Of a stretch of 64,000 nucleotides of DNA, positions 1 to 10,300 are shown piece after piece. Source of the DNA: Actinocatenispora thailandica (GTDB taxonomy: Bacteria > Actinomycetota > Actinomycetes > Mycobacteriales > Micromonosporaceae); the NCBI RefSeq assembly GCF_016865425.1, contig NZ_AP023355.1, forward strand, positions 5,082,198-5,146,197. The letters run 5' to 3'. The position numbers were made by a program, and so were the translations under genes. The notes under the pieces are model-generated. The model was not told the origin of the DNA and searched no databases. It saw nothing but the letters and a program-made list of their open reading frames with translations. How positions within the stretch are numbered: position 1 is the stretch's first letter; every line of letters starts with the position of its first letter.

Positions 1-31
1 GCCTCTACTGGGATGAACCAGGAGCCGCACG

Positions 32-3000
32 ATGTTGCGTTCGATCCCCCGCCTCGCCCCCACCCGCACCCGCCGGCCACGCCGGCGCACCCTGCTTCGT
101 ACCGTCGCCGCCTGCGCGCTCGCGATGGCACTGCTCGTGACCGGCTTCGACGCCACCGCCGGCAGCGCCGCCCCGGCCCCCGATCCGGCGTCGACCACGG
201 CGCACACCGTCACGTTCGACCAGTACTCGCTGCTGCTCGACGGCAAGCGGACCTACATCTGGTCCGGCGAGTTCCACTACTTCCGGCTGCCCAGCCCGGA
301 CCTGTGGCGCGACGTGCTGCAGAAGATCAAGGCCGAGGGCTACAACGCGGTCTCGCTGTACTTCGACTGGGCCTACCACTCCCCCGAGCCCGGGGTGTAC
401 GACTTCAGCGGCGTGCGCAACGTCGACCGGCTGCTCGACATCGCGCAGCAGGAGGGGCTGTACGTGATCGCCCGCCCGGGCCCCTACATCAACGGCGAGA
501 CCAACGGTGGCGGGTTCCCGGGCTGGCTGACCACCCAGTCCGGCCGGGCGCGCAGTGACGCGCCGGACTACCTCGCCGCCGCCGACGAGTGGATGCACCG
601 CATCGACGCGATCCTGGCCCGCCACCAGTACACCAACGGCACCGGGCCGGTGATCCTCTACCAGATCGAGAACGAGCTCGCCTCGACCGGTACGTCGCAG
701 AAGAACTACCTGCAGCACCTGTACGACACCGTTCGGCACGACGGCATCACGGTGCCGATCTTCCACAACGACAAGGGCCGCAACGGCATCTGGGTGCCCA
801 GCGGCAGCGACGTACCGGGTACGGTCCCCGGCCCGACGGACCTGTACGCGTTCGACGGCTACGGCGGCGGCTCCTGCCACAGCAACAACACCCCCGGCTC
901 CCCCACCGTCGCGCCGGACTGGGGCATCTGGGGATCCGGCGGCGCCAAGGGCGGATCTACCGCCTCACCCGACACCCCCGGCTTCGTCGCCGAACGCGGC
1001 GGCGGCTGGTTCGACTACTGGGGCGGGCCCGGCAGCTACGACTGCCTGTCCCAGCAGCAGGGCTCCGGCTACGAGCGCGTCACCTACGGCACCGACATCG
1101 CCAACCGGCTGAGCATCCACAACGTCTACATGACCTACGGCGGCACCTCCTGGGGCTGGCTGCCCGCACCGGTGGTCTACAGCTCGTACGACTACGGCGC
1201 CGCGATCAGCGAGGCCCGGCAGATCCGGCCGAAGGCCACCACGATGAAGGAACTCGGCCTGTTCCTGCAGAGCGTCGAGCCGGTGACCAAGGTCGACAAG
1301 GGCGATCCGATCACCCCGTCGAGCTCCGAGATCAAGGTCTACCACGACGTCAACCCGGACACCGGAACGCACTTCTACGTCGCGATGCACGACCCGTCGA
1401 ACAGCACGTCCAACCGCACGTTCAGCTTCCCGGTCCGTACCGCGGACGGCAGCTACACCGTGCCGCAGCAGGGCGAGCTGCGCATCGACGGGCAGGACTC
1501 CAAGATCCTGACCGCCGACTACGACCTGGACTCCGCCGCCGGCGCCGCCAGCCCGCACCTGGTGTACTCCACCTCGCAGCTCATGACCCACCTGAACACC
1601 GCCAGCGGCCAGCTGGCCCTGCTGTACGCGCCGCACGGCGAGGACGGTGAGACCGTGCTGCGCTACGACGCGAAGCCGACGGTACGGGTGCTGTCCGGGT
1701 CGGTGGCCAGCAGCTACGACGCGGCCAGCGGCGACCTGCGGCTCGACTACGTACACGACGGTCTCGCCCGGGTCCGGATCACCCGCGGCGGACGGGATCC
1801 GCTGACGCTGCTGCTCGCCGACACCGACACCGCCGGTACCTTCTGGCGGCAGGACACCGCGGCCGGCCCGGTCCTGGAACGTGGCCCGGAACTGGTGCGC
1901 ACGGCCACCGCGCACGGCGCCAGCCTGCACCTGACCGGCGACACCACCGACCCCGCGCCGCTGGAGGTGTGGGGGCCGGCCAAGATCCGGTCGATCGTGT
2001 GGAACGGCGATGAGGTGGCCGCCACCTCCCAGCCGGGCGGCAGCCTGCTCGCCACCGCGAAGCTGCCGGGCGTGCAGCCGGTGACGCTGCCCGACCTGAG
2101 CACAGCGGCCTGGAAGACGACGGCCGGCTCCGCGGAGTCGGCGCCGGCGTTCGACGACTCGGCCTGGCAGCACGCCGACAAGACCACGACGAACTCCACC
2201 ACCACGCCGCCGGCCGGTCAACCGGTACTGACCGCCGACGACTACGGCTTCCACCAGGGGGATGTCTGGTACCGCGGCCACTACACCGGCGGCTCGGACG
2301 CCAGCACCATCGCGTTGCGCTACGGCGGCGGCGGTGCCGGCATGCTGCAGGCCTGGCTGGACGGCGTCTACCTCGGGCAGGACGTGCTCAAGACCGGTGC
2401 CAGCAGCCCCCCGACCACCGGTACCGCCACCTTCACGGTGCCCGACCGGTTGCGTACCAACGGTTCGCACGTGCTGTCGGTGATGGTCCGCAACGACGGC
2501 CACAACGAGGACGGCGGCGTCAACGACGCGCACAAGGAGGGCCGCGGCCTGATCGCGGCCACCATGACCGACACCGCCGGCAACCCGGCGCAGCCCGCGA
2601 TCAGCTGGCGGATCCAGGGCAACCTCGGCGGCGAGAACATCGTCGACACCGCGCGCGGCGTGATGAACGCCGGCGGCCTGTACGGCGAGCGGCACGGCTG
2701 GCAGCTGCCGGGCTACCCGGACGCCTCGTGGACGAACACCACGCTGCCGCAGGACAGCGCGGCGCCCGGCACCACCTGGTATCGCACCCAGGTGTCGCTG
2801 GACGTGCCGGCGGACGACGACGCGTCGATCGGCCTGACACTCGGCGATCCCGACACCGCGCCCTCGGACGCGAACTACCGGGCACTGATCTACGTGAACG
2901 GCTGGAACATCGGCCAGTACATCGCCGACGTCGGGCCGCAGCACACCTTCCCGGTGCCCAACGGCGTGTTGAACCCCCACGGCGACAACACCATCGCGCT

Positions 3001-3924
3001 GGCCGTGACCAGCAACGGCGGCGCCGGCAACGGGCCGGAGAAGGTGACACTGACCGACCTCGGCACCGTGCGCGGCGGGGTCAAGGTCCACCAGAACCAC
3101 GCCCCGGACTGGAGCGCCAGCGTCTACGGCCGGGCCACGCTACCGAGCCGGGCCTCGGTCACCCCGCTGACCAGTACCGACGTGCCCGACCAGCCCGAGC
3201 CCGGCGACAGCTTCACCGTCACCGGCACGCTGCGCAACGACGCCGGCGGCAGCCTCGACGACATCGACGCCGGCCTGGACGTACCGGCCGGCTGGACCGC
3301 CACCCCGGTCCGGCAGGCACCGGGCACCCTCGCCCGGGCGGCACGGCGCCGCTGAGCTGGCGGGTCACGGTGGGCCCGGATGCCGCGGCCGGCGCCTACT
3401 CGGTGGCCGCGATCGTCGGCTACCGGCAGAGCGGCGCGGACGGCCAGACCGGCTCGACCTTCCCGGTGACGATCCGGCCCGCCGGGCTGGTGTACGTCAG
3501 CGACCTCCCGTTCGTCTCCGCGACCAACGGGTACGGCCCGGTCGAGCGCGACACCAACGTCGGCGGCAGCGGCGCCGGCGACGGCAGCCCGATCACCGTC
3601 CGCGGCACCACCTACGCCAAGGGGTTGGGTACCAACGCGGTCAGCACCGTGGTGCTCGACCTCGCCGGAAAGTGCACCTCCTTCAGCAGCCAGGTGGGCG
3701 TCGACGACTCCGCCGGCGGGAAGGGCTCGGTCACCTTCACGGTGCTCGCCGACGGCAGGACGGTGGCGAGCACCGGCGTCCTGACCGGTAGGTCGGCGGC
3801 CCAGCAGCTGACCGCCGATGTCACCGGCGTGCAGGAGCTGGTCCTGCAGGTCGGTGACGCCGGCGACGGCGTCGGCCACGACAACGCCGACTGGGCCGGC
3901 GCCCAACTGATCTGCGCCGGCTGA
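32..3924 (+). pseudogene. Secreted GH35 beta-galactosidase with a C-terminal frameshift
   Basis: Family 35 glycoside hydrolase, expected to release terminal beta-galactose outside the cell. The ATG at 32 follows a GGAG at 21-24 and begins an Arg-rich signal peptide (about residues 1-45, possibly Tat). GH35 signatures follow: SGEFHYFRLP, QIENEL with the likely acid/base Glu215, and FVAERGGGWFDYWGG with the likely nucleophile Glu321. The opening frame ends at 3355 inside a NEW3-like beta-sandwich domain. Restoring one C in the C/G run at 3331-3338 lets the frame read on to 3924 through an NPCBM-type galactose-binding domain, giving about 1297 residues. The missing base is either a real mutation or a sequencing slip. 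The catalytic part is intact in either case. Confidence 0.85.
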
Positions 3925-3937
3925 CCGCCACGCCCGA

Positions 3938-3967
3938 AGCCCGGCGCCGAAGATCCGGCGCCGGGCT
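3938..3967. terminator. Terminator between GH35 and the HxlR gene
   Basis: A perfect 12-bp stem (3938-3949 with 3956-3967) and a 6-nt AAGATC loop are followed by TTT. It lies between two convergent genes and could serve both. Confidence 0.85.
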
Positions 3968-3970
3968 TTG

Positions 3971-4324
3971 TCAGGCTTCGGCCGCCTCCTGGGCATCGGC
4001 GATCGCCGCGCCGTGATCCCTGGCCCAGCTGGTCAGGACCTCGATGGGCTCGATGAGGCTCTGGCCGAGATCGGTGAGGCGGTATTCGACCTGCCGTGCC
4101 GTTTCGGCGTGGCGTTCGATCAGGCCGTACTGCTGGAGCCGGCGCAGCGTCTGGGTCAGGACCTTGCGGGAGATGCCGCCGATCGCCTCGATCAGTTCGC
4201 CGTGCCGGCGCGGGCGCTGGCTGAGCCCGAACAGCACCAGTGCGGACCACTTGTCGGCGAGGATCTCGGTCGAGAGACGGGTGGGGCAGTCAGCGAGGAA
4301 TGCCGGCCCTGCCGTGTTCTGCAT
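3971..4324 (-). CDS. HxlR-family winged-helix regulator
   Basis: A 117-residue DNA-binding protein of the HxlR type, the usual length for the family. The visible core is CPTRLSTEILADKW, then HGELIEAIGGISRKVLTQTLRRL, the recognition helix region, and VEYRLTDLGQSL, the wing. The ATG at 4324 is chosen because upstream in-frame residues do not belong to the family and would run into the divergent gene. HxlR proteins often sense quinones, aldehydes or electrophiles and control a divergent oxidoreductase. That layout is present here, 80 bp from a quinone oxidoreductase-like gene, so it probably represses that gene and itself. The ligand is not known. Confidence 0.9.
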   Translation of the reverse strand: MQNTAGPAFLADCPTRLSTEILADKWSALVLFGLSQRPRRHGELIEAIGGISRKVLTQTLRRLQQYGLIERHAETARQVEYRLTDLGQSLIEPIEVLTSWARDHGAAIADAQEAAEA

Positions 4325-4335
4325 GAGATCCAAGG

Positions 4336-4347
4336 TACCTGCAGGTA
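4336..4347. promoter_or_regulatory. Palindromic operator in the HxlR/oxidoreductase intergenic region
   Basis: TACCTGCAGGTA is a perfect 12-bp palindrome between the divergent starts at 4324 and 4405. A TAGCGT at 4361-4366 could be the -10 of the oxidoreductase promoter, which would place the palindrome near its -35. Binding by the adjacent HxlR protein is inferred. Confidence 0.6.
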
Positions 4348-4404
4348 ACGCACGTCGACCTAGCGTGGTGAGGCGAGAACGAAACCGGACACGAAGGAGC
4401 CACC

Positions 4405-5388
4405 ATGCCACGAGTCGTCGTCTTCGACGAGTTCGGCGGGCCGGAGGTGTTGCGCATCGTCGACGAGCCCGTACCCGAGCCCGGGACCGGCGAGGTACGG
4501 GTGCGCATCGAGGCGTTCGCCGTCAATCCGATCGATGCGATGATGCGCTCCGGCGCCTCGCCGGCGCCGGTCCCGCTGCCGCACGCCCGCCTCGGGATCG
4601 AAGCCACCGGTGTCGTCGACACCGTTGGCCCCGAGGTCATCGGGCTGCAGCCGGGGGAACCGGTCGTCGTCACGGCCATCCCGGACTCGGTCGTCCGGGG
4701 CAGTTACGCCGAGCAGATCACGATCCCGGCGAATACGGTCGTCCACCGGCCGGCCGGACTCGACGTCCCGCAGGCGGCGGCGTTCTGGGTCGCGTACTTC
4801 ACCGCTTACCACACGCTGGTCGAGACGGCGGGGATACGCCCCGCCGATCGGGTCCTCATCTCCGGCGCCTCCGGTGGCGTGGGGCGGGCGGCAATCCAGA
4901 TCGCGCAGCAGATCGGCGCGGTCCCCATCGCCGTGACCCGCGCCACCGTGAGGGTGGAGGAACTGCTCTCCGCCGGGGCCGCCGGGGTGATCGCTACCGA
5001 TCGCGAGAACGTCGCCGACGCCGTCCACCGCCGTACCGGCGGAACCGGCGTGGACGTCGTCCTGGATCTCGTCCGCGGGCCGGGCCAACAGGACCTGCTG
5101 GCGGCGACCCGCCCCGGCGGGACGCTGGTCGCGGCGGGGTTCCTCGATCCGCGGCCCACCCCCGACCCGGGCGAGACGCCGGTCACCGTCGTCAACTACC
5201 GGGCCTTCGACCACCTTTCCGACCCCGCGGTGGTCCGGCGCGCGGCGGCGTTCCTGGACGCCGGGGTGCGCCTCGGTGCGCTACGGCCCGCCGTCGACCG
5301 GGTGTTCGCGCTCGACGACGTCGTCGCGGCGCATCGCCGCTTCGACCAGGGACTGCACGCCGGCAAGAAGATCGTCGTCACGGTGTAG
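4405..5388 (+). CDS. NADP-dependent MDR-family quinone oxidoreductase
   Basis: A zinc-free medium-chain dehydrogenase/reductase of 327 residues, the usual size for quinone oxidoreductases. The N-terminal GroES-like half (FDEFGGPEVLRIVDEPVPEP, EAFAVNPIDAMMRSG) is followed by a Rossmann domain with the NADPH-binding stretch ISGASGGVGRAAIQIAQ. No structural zinc cysteines are seen. A strong AAGGAG precedes the ATG. It probably reduces quinones or enones in the cytoplasm and is likely controlled by the divergent HxlR regulator. Its exact substrate cannot be read from sequence. Confidence 0.9.
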   Translation: MPRVVVFDEFGGPEVLRIVDEPVPEPGTGEVRVRIEAFAVNPIDAMMRSGASPAPVPLPHARLGIEATGVVDTVGPEVIGLQPGEPVVVTAIPDSVVRGSYAEQITIPANTVVHRPAGLDVPQAAAFWVAYFTAYHTLVETAGIRPADRVLISGASGGVGRAAIQIAQQIGAVPIAVTRATVRVEELLSAGAAGVIATDRENVADAVHRRTGGTGVDVVLDLVRGPGQQDLLAATRPGGTLVAAGFLDPRPTPDPGETPVTVVNYRAFDHLSDPAVVRRAAAFLDAGVRLGALRPAVDRVFALDDVVAAHRRFDQGLHAGKKIVVTV

Positions 5389-5586
5389 CGCCGCGGAGAA
5401 GCCCGTCCTCGGTGGCAACGGTCGAGCCGCCGGTCAGCTGGCCGCCGAGGCGGGAAGTTCGGTGATGCTCAGGGATTCAACGCCGACGCGTTTCCCGTGG
5501 CAGCCGCCATCGCCGCCCGAGGATTGTTCCCACGCCGGTTCGCTCCGCCACCCCGGCCGTACGTCCACCCTGGCCGTACGTCGAGG

Positions 5587-6129
5587 TCACGCCAGCGAGG
5601 CGAGGTGGTCGAGGTGGCGGTCGATGGCGCGCAGGTGGCGGCGGGTCAGGGCGATCCGATCCCGCGGCGCGATCAGCAGGTTCGGGAAACGGTTGACCCG
5701 GTCGTACTGGCTGGGTGGGATCCGGCGCGGGGTGGCCTGGTCGTCGGTCCAGATCAGCGGCCGGCGCTCGTCCTCGATCACCCGCAGCGCACCGGGCAGC
5801 TTCCACCACTCCGGGTCGTACCGGCCGTCGGGAAACTCCGGCGCCGAGTGCACCTCGAACTCCGGCAGCCCCAGCTGCGCGCCGATCCGGCCCGCCGACC
5901 GCTGCCACGTCGTGTGCCAGCGCACCTCGGCCCGCCCCGAGTCGTGCACCTCGCGGATGAACGCGGCGACCGGCTCGGCGACCACGATCGGCCAGGTCAC
6001 CTGGGTACTCGCGTCGGTAGCCGAGAACCGGCGCCACGACCGGGACGGCCAGACCCGGCGATCGGGTTTGCCGCCGAGCACGTTGAGCACGCCGTCGATG
6101 TCGAGCAGCCACACGGCACGATCGCTCAT
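5587..6129 (-). CDS. Small HAD-like protein
   Basis: About 180 residues. The HAD motif I is visible at the N-terminus (VWLLDIDGVLN, Asp10 and Asp12), and a later WTDDQATP resembles the motif with acidic metal ligands. The W/R-rich middle section (VRWHTTWQRSA) recalls the HAD-like domain found in RNA-repair Swiss-army-knife proteins, but the assignment is only to the superfamily. The ATG at 6129 is preferred over GTG at 6132 because a GGAGG at 6137-6141 is 7 nt upstream. It is probably a cytoplasmic phosphatase-like hydrolase. The 198 bp upstream of its stop (5389-5586) hold nothing recognisable. Confidence 0.7.
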   Translation of the reverse strand: MSDRAVWLLDIDGVLNVLGGKPDRRVWPSRSWRRFSATDASTQVTWPIVVAEPVAAFIREVHDSGRAEVRWHTTWQRSAGRIGAQLGLPEFEVHSAPEFPDGRYDPEWWKLPGALRVIEDERRPLIWTDDQATPRRIPPSQYDRVNRFPNLLIAPRDRIALTRRHLRAIDRHLDHLASLA

Positions 6130-6259
6130 CACACCACCTCCAGTCGGACGGGCCAGCCCGTTTCGGGTCTACACCACCGCGCCAACCGCTCCTCTTTGGC
6201 CGAGGTCGGCGAGTTCGCCGGGCACGCAGTGTCTGTGTCGGTCTACGAGCGGAGCCGCT

Positions 6260-7213
6260 TCATCGGCTGGGTGGCTCCGCGGGGCGGCTGCTGCGCTCGG
6301 CCGGCAGGATGCGAACCGCGTGACCGGTGCCGCCGTCGCGGTTCGACCAGACCTTCGGGTCGGCAAGGGCCGGCCCGATCGACTCCCCCGTTAGCCGGCG
6401 CTGCTCGCCGGTGATTTCCACCAGCCGGTACAGCTCCAGCCGGCCTTCTACCGCCAACTGCTCGACGACGGGCCTGAGCCGGGCCACCGCCGCGCGCTCC
6501 GCATCGGTGGCAAGCTCCGTGACGGGTAACCGCTGCCCCAGCATCGCCCAGCGAAACGAGGCGACGAACTCCAGAACCAGGCCCGCCAGGGTGCCCCTCT
6601 GCTCGGCGACGAGGGTGATGCAGTGCTGTTCCAACGTCGGTACGGTGCGCAGGTTCGGCGGTTCGGGAGGCGGTGGGAGGTGCCCGGACCGGATGGTCTC
6701 GGGATCCAGACCGTGCGCAGTGAGCTCAGCGATGGCCGGCACCGCGGCACCCAGCCTTCGTAGCATCCGCACGCCGTACTCGGTCTCGTCGGCCGGGACC
6801 TCGGGATCGTCGAGCCTGACCGGGGCCCAGACACCAGCGATGGTGGGAAAGTCACCGAGCGCCGAGGTCAGGTATTCCAGCTCGTCGCGGGCCCGGATCC
6901 CACCGACGGCGTCCATGAAGGTCAGCATCATCGTCGAATAGCCGGCCGGGCCATCCTCGTCGTCATCCGCGTACACCGCCTCCCACTCGTCGGCGAGTGC
7001 CGATCGCAGGGTCTCGTCACCCGCGGTGGGCTGCTGTAGACATCGGACGGTCCGTCTCGTCAGGTCACGCACCCGATCGGACATGTACCCGTCGTACATG
7101 AATGCAAGATCGCGAGCGGCGACGTACAGTGCCGCGGCGTACGCTTCGTCATCGAGTCCTGCCAGCGCACCGTGCACCTGCATTTCCAGCTCGTGCTTGG
7201 TCGACTCGACCAT
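6260..7213 (-). CDS. Unrecognised 317-residue protein divergent from the NACHT gene
   Basis: I do not recognise a family. The protein is soluble, mostly helical in composition and rich in acidic residues. It has LYVAARDLAFMYDGYM near the N-terminus and a Pro-rich linker (LPPPPEPP) around residue 180, and it has no signal peptide or membrane segment. Codon use matches the neighbours. It is transcribed away from the trypsin-NACHT gene, with 130 bp between the starts. It could belong to that conflict system or be unrelated, and nothing in the sequence decides this. Confidence 0.65.
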   Translation of the reverse strand: MVESTKHELEMQVHGALAGLDDEAYAAALYVAARDLAFMYDGYMSDRVRDLTRRTVRCLQQPTAGDETLRSALADEWEAVYADDDEDGPAGYSTMMLTFMDAVGGIRARDELEYLTSALGDFPTIAGVWAPVRLDDPEVPADETEYGVRMLRRLGAAVPAIAELTAHGLDPETIRSGHLPPPPEPPNLRTVPTLEQHCITLVAEQRGTLAGLVLEFVASFRWAMLGQRLPVTELATDAERAAVARLRPVVEQLAVEGRLELYRLVEITGEQRRLTGESIGPALADPKVWSNRDGGTGHAVRILPAERSSRPAEPPSR

Positions 7214-7343
7214 GGCTCCCGCCGCTCACGTGGTCCCGGCCTTCGTCTCATCCGACTCGACCCATCCTCCACGAAGGCGGCGCCCCCTACCAGCCCGCCG
7301 CGTGCGGTTCGCCAGGGGTGGGGGCGGTTCGTAGGCTGCGGGA

Positions 7344-10300
7344 ATGGCGGTGCGGTCCGGGGTGGCGCTGGAGATGGGGCGCCGGTCGACGGTGCAGGTG
7401 TGGTCCGGCGGGGCGCACCTGGGCAGCGGGTTCTTCGCCGCGGCCGGGCTGGTGCTCACCTGCGCGCACGTCGTCTGGCGGCAACCGGACCGGGTGTCGC
7501 TGCGCTGGGAGGGCCACGAGTTGCCCGGCGAGGTGGTGGTGCGGGCGCCGGCCGAGTTCGGCGGCGGTGCCTTCTACGGCTTCCCCGACCTCGCGGTGAT
7601 CCGGGTCGGTACCGCGATCGACCATCCGGTGCCGTGGCTGGCGGCGCCGACGGCGAAGGTGCCGCGGCGGCTGATCGGGTACGGGTTCACCACCGCGACG
7701 CCGGATCCGGGCATCGGCCTGGAGGGCGTCGAGCTGTGGGTCGGTGGCCGCAGCGGCGCCCGCTACCTCAACGTCACCAACGCCGAGATCCACCGCGGGA
7801 TGAGCGGCGGCCCGGTCCTGGACCCGGTCACCGGCCAGGTGTACGGGGTGGTGAAGGGATCGCGCGACTACGCGACACCGCGTGGCGGCTGGCTGATCCG
7901 GACCGCGGCGGTGCAGGACCTGTTCGACGAGCATCCGGAGCTGTTGCGCACCGCGGCACCGCCGGTGTCGTTGCTGCGGCCCGATCCGGGCACCCCGCTC
8001 CACCACCTGCTCGCCGCCCAGCACCGGGTCGTCGACCGGCTGCCGTACGGGCTGGACGACCGGCCGCCGCCGCTGTCGTCGGTGTACGTGCGGCAGCACA
8101 CCCGCCGCACCGACGAGGACACCGACCCCGCGCCGGTCACCGACGTGCTGCACCGCAACCGCAACGTGCTGGTACTGGGTGGTCCCGGCAGCGGAAAGTC
8201 GACGCTGGTGCAGCACCTGGCGGTGGACACCGCGGCGTGGTGGCTGGCGGCCGAGACCGACACCGACCGGCCGGCGCCGAAGGCCGGGCCGGTCGTGGCG
8301 GTCCGGTTGTCGGCCGCCGGGCTGGCCCGGACCAGGGCACCGTTCCCGGTGGCGGTGTCGCGGGCGGTGACCAACGATCTCGGCATGCACCTGGACAGCG
8401 CGGTACCGCCGGCGGTGTTCGAGTCGCCGCCGGCACCGGGCGCGAGCTGGCTGTACCTGATCGACGGGGTCGACGAGGTGCTCGACGCGGCGGAACGGTC
8501 CCGGCTGCTCGCGGTGCTGCACGACCGGCTGGCCGAGTTCGCCACCGAAGCCCGGTTCCTGATCACCAGCCGGGTGCTGCCGGACGGGGAGCTGGACGCG
8601 CTGGCCGACGGGGTGGCCACCGGCGCCGCGGACCGCTACGGCGAGTACCTGCTCGACCCGTTCGACCGGTCCGGGCTCGCCGCGTTCGCCCGGCACTGGT
8701 TCACCTGGCGGGCACCGGAGCGGGCGCCCGAACTCAGCGCCGGGTTCCTTGCCGAGGTGCGCCGCGCCCGGCTGTTCTCGCTGGTCCAGGTGCCGCTGCT
8801 GGCCACGATCGCGGCGATCGTGTACGAGCGTGACCCGGCGGCGTCGCTGCCGGCCGACCGCACCAGCCTGTACCGGGAGACGGTGCAGGCGCTGCTGTAC
8901 ACCCGGCGGGTGCGGCTGGGCACCCGGGACGAGCTGCGTCGAGCCCTGGGCCCGTTCGGCCCGGCCGCGGAGTCGTTCGCCGACTGGCTGTTCGACCACA
9001 CCGAGGCCTGCCTGGAGCACCTGGCGCACGGCTGGCTCACCCGGGCGCAGGCACCGACGATCGAGGGCGCGGTGGCCTGGGTATGGGCCGCGACCGAGGT
9101 ACCGGCCGGGGTGCCGCTGGCCGGGCTGCTGCGCGAGCTGCTGCTCGGCAGCGGGTTGCTGGTCGCGCAGCGCGACGGGCTGGCGTTCAGCCACCAGAGC
9201 TTCGCGGAGTACCTGGCCGCCGGGCACACCGCCCGGCACTTCGACCCCTCGGTGTGGCTGGCGGACATCGGCGCCCTGGGGCCCAGCAGCGGGGACCTGT
9301 TCGGCCTGGCCCGGTGGGTCGAGATGGGCAACGATCCGGTACCGCTGCTGCGCCGGCTGCTGGGCGGCCGCGCCGGCACCGCGGACGACCAGCCCGGCCA
9401 GCGGCGCGACTCGCGGGCGCGGCGGATCGCGGCCGGCCTGCTGGATGTGGTCGACGCCCGCGGCGGCAGCACGGTCGGCGCCTGGGACGCGGTCGGCAAC
9501 TTCTGCGCGGTGCTGCGGGACGGCATCCGGCTGCCCGACGACGATCGGCGCGAGCTGTTGGAGCTGGTACGCCGGAACCTGCGGCGGATCCGCCGGCTCG
9601 ACGACGAGCTGTCACTGTCCCGGCTGCGAGACGTGCTGCGGGTGCTGCTGGTGCGCGGCGACGGGGCCTGGTGCCTGGCGGCGGTGATGCGGGATCCGCG
9701 GACCAGCGAGATCACCCGCATCGAGGCGGCCCGGACGCTGGTGCAACACCGGGACAGCGAACCGGCGCGGGAGCTGCTGCGCGACCTGGCGTACCGGCGG
9801 CGGGCCGGGGAGGGCCGGCTGTGGGCGATGCGGACGCTGGCGGCGGTCGGCACCGAGCGGGACCGCCGGTACGCGGTGTTCCGACTCGGGCAGATCGTCG
9901 CCGGCGCCGACAGCGGGGCCACCTGGATGCGCGCCGCGGTACTGCTGGCCGAGCTCGAACCGCCCGTGATCGAGGATCCCGGCGTGGCGGTCCGCGCCGG
10001 CCCGGGTGCGCCCGAACCCGCCGCGGCGCCGAGGGCGCTCGAGGTCGCGGTGTTGTCCCGCGTCACCGAACCCAGCCGCGAGCTGCACGAACGGGTCGAG
10101 GCGCTGGACCTGTTCGGGGCGCTGGTCCCCCATCCGGCCGACGAGCCGGATCCGCGGTCCCCGCTCATCGATCTGTCTCGGCGCACGCAGCCGGATCATG
10201 CCGCGGCGCGGCTGGTGGCGCTGCGCGCCGCGTCGGCGATCGCGCAGGTACACCACACGGCGCCGGCCGACGCGCGGCGGGCGCTGCTGGCGCTGGCCGG

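Noticed and set aside
965-3100. Long open frame on the minus strand across the GH35 gene
   Set aside because: It is antisense to a gene with clear catalytic motifs; its residues are Arg/Gly/Val-rich with no domain. Such shadow frames are normal at this GC content.
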